Positions 10,860 through 22,154 of a stretch of 64,000 bases of DNA are shown piece after piece (position 1 is the first letter of the stretch; the number at the start of each line of letters is the position of its first letter). The notes beneath the pieces are model-generated. The model did no database searches, was not told where the DNA came from, and saw nothing but the letters and a program-made list of their open reading frames with translations. This DNA is from Adenanthera pavonina (Eukaryota > Streptophyta > Magnoliopsida > Fabales > Fabaceae), in NCBI GenBank assembly GCA_026686845.1, contig JAIVEN010000024.1, positions 7,613,501 through 7,677,500 of the forward strand. Reading direction: 5' to 3'. The position numbers and the translations under genes are program-made.

Positions 10860-10950
10860 AACGGATAGTTTTTCAGAGTAACCGTTGGATAACTTCCCCA
10901 ACGGATAGATTTAGTCTCTAACGGATATTTGAGATCTAAATCTATAAATA
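10860..10950 (+). promoter_or_regulatory. copia-1 LTR core promoter: AACGG cluster plus TATA box
   Basis: Four AACGG cores lie at 10860-10864, 10882-10886 (reverse), 10900-10904 and 10920-10924, followed by TATAAATA at 10943-10950. The core at 10920 reads TCTAACGGATA, one base off the mitosis-specific activator consensus TCYAACGGYYA. The two central cores form an inverted repeat CCGTTGG...CCAACGG (10882-10904). The same layout recurs in copia-2 (TATA 12332-12339), in the solo LTR (TATA 29796-29789, minus) and in copia-3 (TATA 59652-59645, minus). Confidence 0.65.
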
Positions 10951-11491
10951 TAACATTATTTGAAGTTGTGGGTAACGAATCAAACTTGTATATACCGAAT
11001 TTCTGCTGAATCTTCATCTCAAAAGCTTTTACCCTTCCAACTTCATTATTTGTACTTAAACTTTCATATCTACTCTATTCTAGAGAGTTATTCATTTGTA
11101 AACAATCTACTCTTCATCTGAAAGATAGATTTACTTGTGAGGGGTATTCACAAGGGGATTGGGAAGCACATAGAGAAAGTGCTTAGAGAGTTTGAGAGAG
11201 CTCAGAACAGAGCATACTCGTGTACTGTGGCTTTAGCAAGAAGCCCGTTGAAATTCTTGCTGGAAAGTGGATAAATCTCAAGAGGTGTCTTGGGGACTGG
11301 ATGTAGGTCAAGTGGATAGACCGAACCAGGATAAATCACTGAGTTCTCTTCTCCTTATCTCTACTTTTCAGCTTGCTCTGTTTTACACGTTGCTTTCATT
11401 ATACTGTGATATTTTCACTTGCTTTACTTTGTGCAGAAAAATTTCAATCTTCCCAATTCACCCCCCTCTTGGGAAGTCAGCCTTGCTAACA

Positions 11492-12636
11492 GAAATTTGA
11501 ACTTTGGCTTTGGAAATTTGAATTTTGAGTTAAAACTGAATAAGTCTGAAGAGATGCCTCTCTGACAGACGAATTTTGATTCTCCAAAAATTCAAATTTT
11601 CATAAGTGTGTGAAAGAAGCTGTTGAGCAACAGATGAACTTTGAGTTTTGAACATTCGAATTTCAGACAAAATGGAATTTGTGAAAACTGAAGAAATTCG
11701 TCTGAAACAATGTTAAAGTTCATCTAAAATCAAGATTGTATTGAGTTTCAAAACTGCTCACTGACAGACGAACTTTGAACATGGAAATTTGAATTTCAGA
11801 AGCTACAGTTGTGAGTCTGTTGAAATGACATGATGACATATGAAGACAGTGTTTACAAATTCAAATGTTGAAGTAAGTCTGAAAAGAGGTCTCTCTGACA
11901 GACGAACTTCACTCTTTGAAAGTTCCAATTTCGAAGTAAATGAACTACTGTGCCTTTTAAGCCTGCTGCGAATAGACGAATTTTGAGGTTCCAAAATTCG
12001 AATTTCGAGGGCACTGTAGCAAATTGAAAACACTGTTCACACTTAACAGAAAAACTTTCTTCTTGAAAATTCGTATGTCACAACATGAAAACATTTTCTA
12101 AGTTTCAAAATTCGAATTTCACTTCATGAACAGATGAACTTCAGTACTTCAACGTTGAAAGCTTTAACCTTCGGTTCCTTCGAAATTCGTCTGTTGACCA
12201 ACCGAAATTCGAATTTCGGTATGTCAGAAGCATTAAATGTGGTTGGTTAACGGATAGTTTTTCAGAGTAACCGTTGGATAACTTCCCCAACGGATAGATT
12301 TTGTCTCTAACGAATAGTTGGGACCTAAATCTATAAATACAACATCATTTGAAGTTGTGGGTAACGAATCAAACTTTGTATATACTGAAATTCTGCCAAA
12401 TTATCTACTCAAAGACTTTTACCCTCGTACTTCAATACTTGTACATCAACTTTCATATTCACTCTATTCAAGAGAGTTTCATATTTGTAAACAATCTAAT
12501 CTTCATCTGAGAGATAGATTTACTTGTCAGGGGATATCACAAGGGATTGTAAAGCACTTTGTGAAAGTGCAGAAAGTGATTGAGTGAGCTCTAGAAAACA
12601 GAACACTGACGTTATACTGTGGCATTTGCAAGATAT
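11492..12636 (+). repeat. copia-2 5' LTR, part to the right of the copia-1 insertion
   Basis: Begins abruptly at 11492, right after the copia-1 terminus. It matches the copia-1 LTR from about 10038 (GAAATTCGAACTTTG) to about 11240. This is the pattern expected if copia-1 inserted in the copia-2 LTR; the missing left part should lie beyond the window's left edge. It contains the motif array, an AACGG cluster (12249-12312) and TATAAATA (12332-12339). At about 12636 LTR similarity stops and pol sequence begins, so the last part of the LTR, gag, protease and integrase are deleted. Confidence 0.85.
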
Positions 12637-14352
12637 TCAGGAGAAAGATTTTGAAGAAGAAAATGAACAAATATCTCAAGAACTCCCTAGAGCTTGGAGA
12701 TATCAAAGGAATCATCCTGTTGATCAAGTGATAGGAAATGTTCAAGAGAAAGTTAGAACCAGAAAACAGTTAAGGGATCAAATGATTAATTGTGCTTTCA
12801 TATCACAAATTGAACCTAAATGTACTGAGGAAGCCTTAACTGATGAGTACTGGATTCTAGCTATGCAGGATGAATTAAATCAATTTGAAAGAAATCAAGT
12901 ATGGATTTAGTGCCTAGACCCAAAAATCATCCTGTCATAGGTACCAAATGGGTTTTTAGAAATAAACTTGATGAATCAGGATTAATCATCAGAAACAAAG
13001 CTAGACTGGTTGCTAAAGGTTATAATCAAGAAGAGGGCATTGATTTTGAGGAAACCTTTGCCCCAGTAGCTAGATTAGAAGCAATTAGAATTCTATTAGC
13101 ATATGCATGCATGAAAAATATTTTGTTATATCAAATGGATGTAAAGAGTGCTTTTCTGAATGGATATATCATGGAAGAAGTTTATGTAGATCAACCTCCA
13201 GGTTTTGAGGATTCTACAAAACCAAACCATGTGTATAAACTAAAGAAAGCTCTTTACGGTTTGAAGCAAGCCTCTAGAGCATGGTATGAAAGATTGAGTA
13301 ATTTTCTAACTGAAAAGGGGTTTAACAGAGGAAAAGTAGATACAACCTTATTTTCTAAGAAAGAAAATAAAGATTTACTCATTGTTCAAATCTATGTTGA
13401 TGATATTATATTTGGTGCTACTAATGAATCTCTTTGCAAGAATTTTTCTAAGTTAATGCAGGGGAAATTCGAAATGTCTATGATGGGTGAACTCAACTTC
13501 TTCCTTGGATTGCAAATCAGACAGAGCAATGATGGTATCTTCCTTAATCAATCCAAGTATCTGAAGGAATTGCTGAAGAAGTTTGGAATGGAAAATGCCA
13601 AGCCAATGGGGACACCTATGGCTACTACAACCAAACTGGACATGGATGAGAAAGGGAAATTGTTTGACATAACTCAGTATAGGAGAATGATTGGATCCCT
13701 GCTGTACTTAACTGCCAGCAGACCTGACATTATGTTTAGTGCCTGTATGTGTGCAAGGTTCCAATCATGTCCCAAAGAAGCCCATGCAACTGCTGTGAAG
13801 AGAATCTTCAGATATCTTATTGGAACATCACAGATGGGTCTTTGGTATCCAAAGGGCAATGGAGAAGATCTCAAAGGATACACTGATGCTGATTTTGCAG
13901 GATCCAAAACTGACAGAAAAAGCACAAGTGGAACTTGTCAGTTTCTTGGAGGATCCTTGGTTTCATGGTTTAGCAAAAAGTAAAACAGTGTGGCCCTATC
14001 CACGGCAAAAGCTGAGTATGTCGCAGCTGGAAGCTATTGTGCCCAAATCATCTGGATGAAATAGCAACTGGATGATCTTGAGGTTGAGTTGAAAGAAATA
14101 CCAATCATGTGTGACAATCAAAGTGCTATCAATATCACAAAGAATCCTGTCATGCACTCAAGGACAAAACATATTGAAGTTAGGCACCACTTCATAAGGG
14201 ATCATGTTTTGAAAGGAGAAATCAGACTAGAGTACATCCCAACTGAAGATCAAATTGCAGATATCTTGACAAAGCCTCTGTCAGAAGATAGACATTGCAA
14301 AATAAGAAGAGAAGTGGGCATGGTAAATCCCAATGAACTGTGCTCCTCATGA
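12637..14352 (+). pseudogene. copia-2 pol remnant: RT and RNase H
   Basis: Starts in the linker between integrase and RT (EENEQISQELPRAWRYQ) and runs through RT to the end of RNase H. RT motifs include GTKWVFRNKLDE, QMDVKSAFLNG, YGLKQASRAWY and the catalytic YVDDIIFG (about 13396-13420). The RT sequence (MMGELNFFLGLQI) is typical of SIRE/Maximus copia elements. Lesions: a one-base deletion at about 12904 (frame ends at 12910 and restarts at 12901), an in-frame TAA at 13981-13983 and a TAG at 14062-14064. RNase H blocks match copia-1 at 1-579 closely. It is joined directly to LTR sequence on the left, so it cannot be a complete polyprotein. Confidence 0.92.
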
Positions 14353-15079
14353 GATTCATTGGCAATAAATCTGAAAAATAGAGCACACTGGAAAGGAACA
14401 ATCAAAGAGTGATGTAAAGGGAAAAAATTCTGAGTTTCTGGATCCAATCTGTAAGTTTTTAAAGTTGAAATTCGTATATTGATTATGTGTTAGACGAATT
14501 TATGTGAAAAATTGAGTTTCTGAGGAAGTCAGCATGGTCAACATTCGAATATTGGATACCCAACAGACGAACTTCGGCCTGTTATTAGAAGGAACAGTTC
14601 TCGGTGATGCCTCGAAATTTGTCTATTAATCCTTCAAAATTCAAATTTTCAAGAACAAAATTTCAAAGTTATGACTGTCCAACATGATGATTATACTAAT
14701 GATTATCTCTTAACATATGAATGTTGGATAACTTTCACAAAATAAAGAAATTCGAATTTCTGACTTAAAATTCGTCTGTTGAAACATGCTCCTCAATGTT
14801 GAATCTTTGAAAGATGAAGTTTTGTATGCTTAATTCATCTGTTATTTAGTGGTTTGTTTGCTGCTTGATGTTTGCTCTTGAAAATTCGAACTTTGTTGGA
14901 ACAAAGTTCGTCTGTTCATCTTGTGTTATTTTATCCAAGCCTCTGTCAGACGAACTTTCAAAAGAAAATTCGTCTGTCAGTAAGCTTTGCTGAACGGTTT
15001 AACTTGTAACTACCCGAAGTTTGAATTTTGACTCTTCAAAATTCGTCTGTCAGACGGTTACATACGTTAAAATCGACGG
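14353..15079 (+). other. copia-2 RNase H to env-like spacer
   Basis: Homologous to 580-1321 and to the inverse of 63263-64000. It carries the CAGACGAA and TTCGAATT motif units throughout. At about 15076-15081 (ACGTTAAAATCGACGGT) it fuses to the last part of the LTR. The env-like gene, polypurine tract and most of the 3' LTR are thus deleted. Confidence 0.8.
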
Positions 15080-15322
15080 TGAATTCTTGCTGAATAGTGG
15101 AAAATCTCAAGTGGTGTCTTGGGGACTGGACGTAGGTCAAGTGGAGGACCGAACCAGGATAAATATCAGAGTTTTTCTTCTCTCTATCACTACTCTTTTA
15201 TATTACTGCTTCATACTCTGTTTTTCTGTCATTCCTTGCTTTCTTCATTATTCTCACTTTGTGCAGAAAATTTTAATCTTCCCAATTCACCCCCCGCTCT
15301 TGGAAAGTCAGCCTAACTAACA
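15080..15322 (+). repeat. Tail of the copia-2 3' LTR
   Basis: From GAATTCTTGCTG to CTAACTAACA at 15322 this matches the end of the copia-1 LTR (11250-11491), including GTCTTGGGGACTGGA and CCCAATTCACCCCC. It marks the right boundary of copia-2. The next base is inside gypsy-2 RT coding sequence, so copia-2 lies within gypsy-2. Confidence 0.88.
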
Positions 15323-18066
15323 ATATCAAATGGCACCTTCTGAATTGAAAGAACTTAAAAAGCAGATTGAAGATTTATTGAAGAGGGGTTTTATCAAACC
15401 AAGTGTCTCACCTTGAGGAGCTCTAGTGTTATTTGTTAAGAAAAAGGATGGCAATCTCAAGTTGTCCATAGATTACAGGTAGTTGAATAGGGTGACAATC
15501 AAGGAAAAATATCATTTGCCATGGATCGATGATTTGATTGATCAATTAGCAGGTGCCTCAATTTTCTTTAAAATTGATTTGAGGCTGGGATACCATCAAC
15601 TTCGGGTGCATACTGAGGACGTGCCTAAAATGGCTTTATAAACTTGATATGGGCATTATGAGTTCCTTGTCAAGTCCTTCAAGTTGACTAATGCCCCAAC
15701 AATCTTCATGGATTATATGAATAGGGTACTTTGGCCGTATCTAGACAAGTTTATGGTAGTACTCATCAATGATATTCTGATATACTCCAAGAGTAAGGAA
15801 GAGCATGCACTTCATCTTCAGATTTTGTTACAAGTATTACGGGATCACCAACTGTATGTCAAACTTAGTAAATATGAGTTTTGACTATAGGAGGTGAAAT
15901 TCCTAGGTCTTGTGACTTCCAAAGAAGGTGTAGCGGTAGATCCCAATAAAATAAAAGTAGTGTTGAATTGGGAAAGGCCTCAATTAGTAACTGAAATTTG
16001 TAGTTTTCTAGGAATGGCAAGCTACTATTGAGGTTCATTAAAGGATTCTCTCCAATTGTTATGCCATTGACTAGGCTAACCCACAAGGATAGATCTTTCA
16101 TTTGGGATTACAGGTGTAAGAGAGCATTCCAAGAACTGAAGTTTCACTTGACATCTACCCCAATGTTGATCATCCCTAGCCCATTTGAGTCATTCAGAGT
16201 TTATAAGAACTCTTTTAAGAAAGGTTTGGGGTGTGTGTGTTAATGCAATAGGGAAGATTTTTGGCCTACGCATTAAGGCAGTTGAAGCTTCATGAGGAGA
16301 ATTACCCTACTTATGACCTTGAACTAGCGGTTGTAGTGTTTACCTTAAAATTATGGAGGCATAATCTCTATGGTGCTCAGTTCAAGGTGTTCAGTGATCA
16401 TAAGAACTTGAAATATCTTTTGGATTACAAAGAGTTGAATATGAGGCAAAAGTGATAGGTAGAGTTCTTAAAGGATTATGAATTCACTTTCAAGTATCAT
16501 CCTAGGAAAGCAAATGTAGTGGCAGATGCACTAACCAGAAAATTGATCCATATAGCCACCATAATGATGAGGGGACAATAGTTGCTAGAAAGCCTAAGAG
16601 ATATGAAGCTATCCATTAATGTACATCTTGGAGTACTTGTAGTGGGGTCTATTAATGTGTCAAGATATTTGTTGAGAAACATTTGCTATGCACAGTTAGT
16701 GGATAACTACCTTTTAGGAATTTGGGAGTAAATTGAAATGGCAAAAACCTAATACTTTGATATATTGGAAGATGGCATCATCCAGTACCGTGGTCTAATT
16801 TGTGTGCCAAATGTTATAGGGTTGCTAGAAATTGTTTGAGAAGAAGCTTATAAGAGCAGATACATTATTCACCTAGGTACCATTAAGATGTACCAAGATT
16901 TGAAGTAAGGGTACTGGTGGTCATGAATGAAAAAATGTCACAGAATATGTGGCAAGATGTCTAGTTTGTCAGAAGGTGAAAATTAAACATCAATTGCCAA
17001 TAGGTTTGTTACAACCTCTAGAGATTCTGGAGTAGAAATGAGAAAGCATCTTTATGGATTTTGTAATAGGATTACCAAGGACCTCTTCAGGGCACAATGT
17101 AATATGGATGATTATAGATAGATTGATGAAGTTGGCCCATTTTCGTTCAATCTAGGAGACCATTACCATGGAGAAATTGGCCTAATTATATCTGAATGAA
17201 ATTATGAGACTGCATGGTGTTCCAAGAAATTTCAATATTGCTTATCATCCCCAATCTGATAGGAAAACTAAAAGAACAATTCAAACTCTTGAAGACATGA
17301 TGTGTGCTTATGTTCTAGAGAATAAAGGCAATTTGGATCAATATCTACCGTTAGTCAAATTTGCCAACAATAATAGCTACCACTCGAGCTTACAAATGGC
17401 ATCTTACGAAGCTTTATATTACAGGAAGTGTAAATCACCATTGTGTTGGGTTGGACTTGGTAAGCAGAGTCTATTGGGCCTGGAAATCATGGATCAAATC
17501 TATCAACAAATAGAGAGTATTTGATAAAAGCTTCTGACCACCCAGAGTCTGTAGAAGAGTTATATAGATAGAAGGAGGAAACCAATAAAGTTTGATGCTG
17601 GAGATCATGTATTTTTGAAGGTCACTCCCACCACAAGTGTTGAGAGATCAATTTGAACGAAGAAGCTCACTCCACGGTATATAGGTCCACACCAAATCTT
17701 GGAGCGAATTGGGCCTATGGCATACCAAGTGGTTCTACCACCCAATCTTACAGGATTACATGACGTGTTTCATGTGTCTCAACTTAAAAAGTATTATCCT
17801 GATCTGTCTAACATAATTGATGATATAGAAGTTTAAGTACGACAGGATTTGACTTTTGAGGTCATGCTACTGCAAATTATTGATGCAAAAGTGAAACAAC
17901 TGAGGAATAAGACTATCAAATTAATGAAAATGATGTGGAGTGGCCAGACATTAAATGACGTCATGTGGGAGACAGAAGAATCCATGCAAAGGAGGTATCC
18001 TGAGATTTTATGCTTGAGGTAAGAATTTAAAATTTCAAGGATAAAATTTTTATAAGAAGGGGAGAA
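15323..18066 (+). pseudogene. gypsy-2 pol remnant: RT, RNase H, integrase
   Basis: Collinear with gypsy-1 pol from residue 612 (MAPSELKELKKQIEDLL) to beyond its truncation, but riddled with stops and small indels. Recognisable blocks are RT (KKDGN...CIDYR-like and the degraded catalytic site VVLINDILIYS, about 15420-15890), RNase H (16190-16450), the integrase finger region (about 16850-16990), the catalytic region (17040-17300, with HPQSDRKTKRTIQTLEDM) and the integrase tail with VKQLRNKTIKLMKM (about 17890-17930). A polypurine tract (AAGAAGGGGAGAA, 18054-18066) precedes the LTR. The catalytic FIDD has become LIND. It is much older than gypsy-1. The N-terminal half should lie left of the window, on the far side of copia-2. 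Confidence 0.9.
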
Positions 18067-20563
18067 TGTAACAACCTTTATTACACTACCCCAAACTCAG
18101 TCTTAAGCTGATGGGAAGAAAACTTAATGATATGTGCAAGATCAAAGGAACCAAAATCGGAGAAAGGATCTAAATAAGACAAATCTGAAAATGGAAATAG
18201 AAAAGGGTCATGTCATGACAAGACGTAAGGTCATCGCGATGAGACACTAGTAGATGCTCAAAAATTTCTAGGCTAAGAGCACTCACGCCATAATGAGAGC
18301 CATAGAATTTGTTTAAAATGGAGGCATATCAAACGAACAAAATAGAAAAATCAGAGGGAAAAACAAGGAGTAGCACTAAGGTTCAAGAAATATGGCCTTT
18401 AGGAGTGATTTCTGGCCTCTAGGAGCTACAATCTTTGTTGGTAAGTGATCCTTGATTTCCCTTTGGTTTTTGAATGGGTTTTCAGATATATGTTTGGGTT
18501 TCCAATTTTAGCCAAAATCTACCGATTAAAATGGATGTAATGGGATCAAAGAAGTATTGTTTAGTGTTAGGAAGCTTTGGGTATGAGTTTTAGTTAGGTT
18601 GTGATGAGTTTGAGTGGAACTCTAGATTGATTTTGGTTGAGGGTGTATGGAATCCGAAATGTATAGGATTGGTTAGGATTTGAAGCTCCTTGATGCATGA
18701 AAATGTTGTTGGAACCTTGGGTAGATCTTAAATGGTTGAATTGTAGATTTTTGTTGTTATAGGTGTTATGTTAATTGGAAATATTATGGCATTGTAGTAA
18801 TTGTTTGGTTGATCGGAGGAGTGCAAGTCGTGGTTGGCAATCCAAAAGCTTGGAAGATCTGTATGTGTCGTATTGACAACTTGATGTAACTGAGTGTTGT
18901 GTTTGTTTGTTATTTGTTGATTTGTATTTATATATATATGTATGTTCCCATTTAAACCATGATATTGTTATATGTGTGTGTATGGTTTTTCTACATATTG
19001 TGGTATGCACACGGCTCGATGTAATATGGATTTAGATTCCCTGGCATTGATATGTGATGTTGATGAACATGACATTACACATGAGTCCATGTCATGCTAG
19101 CATGACATTGATGAATATGATAATGATACTGTAGTGACATACACATTATGACATGGCATGAGCATCACCACCACATGAGCATTGTAAGAAATGGCGGATA
19201 GGGTGGTGATTATGAGATATGATATGATATAATATGGTCAAATAAAGAAGGGATCCTTGCTGCTAAATCCTCTCCCATAGCCTAAGATCCAAGTAGTAGT
19301 GGACTGTACCTTTCCTAAATCACCACCAATTCGCGGTGGTCTATAGGAAGGAGAGTCACTACCCAAGCATTATTGTTACCTTTGGCTGGGTGTACTAATG
19401 TGAGGTGAGCTTGGTGATATCCCAGAATTAGTCTTCACCAACTGTTGTAAGGAAGTCACCTATTTGAAATATTTTGTGATAACGTTAGCTTGTGGTTTTA
19501 GCCATGTAAGAGGGAGACATGCATTTCATGACATTTTGCATTACATTGCACCATGTGCATACTCATGTGGATAGATGATATAGGTTGTCTGTGTTTGTGT
19601 CCCCGGTTATTGAGACTTTATCTCACACCCCTTTTCATGACTAATATTTCAGGTGAAGACTCTAGCACTAGTCTAGATAAGACCAAGGAGTCATAGATTT
19701 CTCCACTTTGGGAACATCATTTGTAACTGGTAGTTTTGCCATTTAGTCTTTGTAATAACTCTGCCAAGCAGAGTTGTATGTATGAATGTATGACCTTGTC
19801 ATCTTGGGAATAATGTTGTGTATGTTATATATTATTATGAATAATTATGTGATGGTATTAATGATAATGGATGGTTATATGGATGTGATGATGACTTAGA
19901 CCTCGGTGTGGGTCAGTATGGTTGGAGTGTGTGTTGGTGAGCTAGAATGATCGTAAGGGTGAGCCCAAAGGGGTTTTGGGCTTGTGTGTATGTTTTAGGC
20001 ATATAGCTCATTATATGGAATTAGGGTTCAAGAAGGCCAAATCCTAGAGGAGTGGTTTCTCTAGGGTGAAATCTTCTTGGACAAGTTGGTTGAGCCAAAT
20101 AAGATCTCTCTAGATGGTCCATAGTTGTCAATTTGCCTTTGGTGGCAACTAGAGTGCTTAAATTGTGAATTATGGCTAAAAAGTGACCAAATCGGTTGTG
20201 AGTGTCCAAAATCTCCATACAGAGATGGATTTGAGTAAAACTAGTATCTACAGATAAATTGGACTTCTAGGAGTAGAAATCAGATCAATTGGAGGTCGGA
20301 ACATGAAGTTGGTCACTTTAGAAGTTCACCCAAAAATCAGCAAATTGCTTACATAAATGTTGGTATAGGTGTCACGGTGCTAGAAGCCAGGCCATGATGC
20401 CAGTCTCCTCTATCCCAAAAATTTTTCAACCTAAGAGCATTCAGGCCGTGGTGGTACTATAGAGGCCATGGCGCCGTGACCTGAGTTACCTGTTTGGTTT
20501 TGTTTAGCCAGAATTTCAGAGTTTTACATGATGTGTGGGGGTATTTTGGAGTAGGTTATTACA
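18067..20563 (+). repeat. gypsy-2 3' LTR (2497 bp)
   Basis: Starts TGTAACAACC next to the polypurine tract and ends TTATTACA at 20563. It is similar, in opposite orientation, to the gypsy-1 LTR: ATTTTGTAGGGT-like start, CAT/ATG-rich middle, CTCTCCCAT/TAAATCCTCTCCC block near 19265, a hairpin TGAGACTTTATCTCA at 19614-19628 and GAC...GCATG sections. The CCGCGG-rich blocks are degraded to CCGTGG/CCATGG here (20365-20485). A candidate intron runs from GTAAGT (18441) to TTTCAG (AG 19651-19652). Confidence 0.85.
18441..19652 (+). other. Candidate intron inside the gypsy-2 LTR
   Basis: Donor TTG|GTAAGT at 18441 and acceptor TGACTAATATTTCAG|GTGAAG ending at 19652, with a CTAAT branch-point-like motif. 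Counterparts lie at the same places in gypsy-1 (minus 7940-6693) and gypsy-3 (donor 58286; acceptor decayed near 53793). Confidence 0.45.
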
Positions 20564-22154
20564 AAAAAACATTTGAAAACATTACACAATATCATAAGGC
20601 ATGTAAAATAACATGTTGGCTATAAAAAATTTGGTGGCATAATAGGTTAGAAACGAGATATCTTGGCCTTAGACCTTATCAAATAAATAGCTAGCTAGTA
20701 CAATAAAGAGTCAAGGCAACAACATGGCAATATTATCAATAAAACATGCATAAACATTGTGTAATAACATAAAAGTAAGGAAACTAATACTACCTGAAAG
20801 CTTTAACCTTTTCTCTTTAAACTTGAATCTACATGCTTGGATCTTTTCTCAATTACTTCCTTGCTATTTCCTAAGCCTAAACGTAATATTAGCACTATGC
20901 TAATTTTTCCTCATGTAAAAATTAGTAAAAGAAAGGTAATGTTTTCAAGCTTAAGCCAAGCATAAGAAATATGAATTTTAGGACATATAATTCGGCCAAG
21001 AGGAAAGTGGCCGAATTATAAGTAAGTAATTCAATTCCTTTAGTTGTTTGAAATTTCAACTCCTTCCTTTCCTTTTACCTTGGCCTAAACCACCCTTTAA
21101 ATAAGTAAGAAGAGGAATTTCAATGCAACTTTGCTTAAAACTCATGCAAACCTACTTTCTTATACTATCTCTAGGCTTTCCCAAAACATTAAGAAGCTTG
21201 GTGATGAAGGAAAGCTGCCAAAACCCTAACCAAACTTATGCAAAATTACTTAGAATTGAAGGAGAATACTTACCTCAAGCTTGCTTCTTGGTCTTCAAGC
21301 TTTTCCTCTTTCTTCTTCCTTCTTCCTCCTTTCTTTCTCTCACTAGAATTGGAGCTTCTCTCCCTACCCTATGCTTGGTTGAAATTGTGAAGTGAGTGGG
21401 AGGGGAGATCAATTATTTATAGCCAAAAAGATTGCATAATATTTGTCCAAGTGTCTTTTCAAGTTACATAAGCCATGACATCATACTTAATAAAATAATC
21501 CTTTAAATCACATACTCAATTTTTGGCCAATAGGAGGAGATTATATGTCCCTCATACTGCATATTTTTTCTAGTCAAGATATACCCTATACTAGTTACTT
21601 TTTATTTGAAAAATTAAAGGTACTTTTGACAATATTTTCTAATATTGTTTATTCCTTCAAGTACACAGAAATAAACTAGTTTGGGATATGCATTTAACTT
21701 AACATCCTGTTCCAAATAGTATTTTATGTGGGGCTCACATGCTTTTCTTTTTTACTTTATCAATATTATGGGGCCCACAATACTTTTTTTCCTTTTCTAT
21801 TAAATTTCTACCACATTCTGAAGTCTATTTCTTTTTAAATTGATTCCTTTGGACTCGATATATTATTCCATTTGGTCCAACCTATCATAAGGTTCACTTT
21901 GATATATATATTGAATTTTCAAATATTTTGAAAATACTAAGAAAAGACCCAAATTTCTCTTTTATTACATTTAAGGACCCAATATTTTGAATTAATTACA
22001 ATTAAGGACTCAACAAGCAAAATTACCATTTTGGCCTTTGTCGTATTCATTCAATATATTAGTATCACATCTTTTCCAACCATGCTTATCTTATATTTAT
22101 GTGAGGCACATCATAATCACATTTTTATATAGCCATAACAATTGAGATGTTACA
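20564..22154 (-). repeat. LTR-like remnant, minus orientation
   Basis: Read on the minus strand it begins TGTAACATCTC at 22154, the start signature of the Ty3-type LTRs nearby, and carries TATAAATA (about 21423-21416) and a GTAAGT donor at 21273-21268 after a purine-rich leader. Similar leaders precede the donors in the solo LTRs. The other end is not certain; it may be truncated where it meets gypsy-2 at 20563. There is no coding sequence: the open frame at 21123-21395 is antisense to the leader and has no recognisable domain. Confidence 0.5.

Larger units (their letters stand above)
9769..11491 (+). repeat. copia-1 3' LTR (1723 bp)
   Basis: Starts TGTTGGATCAAG after the polypurine tract and ends CTTGCTAACA at 11491. 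The matching LTRs are 29245-30833 (solo, minus), 59100-60759 (copia-3, minus) and 11492-12636 (copia-2, partial). Roughly two dozen CAGACGAA(T/C)TT and AAATTCGAATTT units fill 10000-10850. An AACGG cluster (10860-10924) and a TATA box (TATAAATA, 10943-10950) follow. The R/U5 part runs to CCCAATTCACCCCCC near the end. It is longer than the other copies partly because of a 198-bp tandem duplication (10174-10371 and 10372 onward). Confidence 0.93.

Noticed and set aside
9769..12636. Two adjacent LTRs read as a tandem LTR-LTR product
   Set aside because: The second LTR starts about 270 bp inside its sequence exactly at the terminus of the first, as expected for insertion of copia-1 into the copia-2 LTR.
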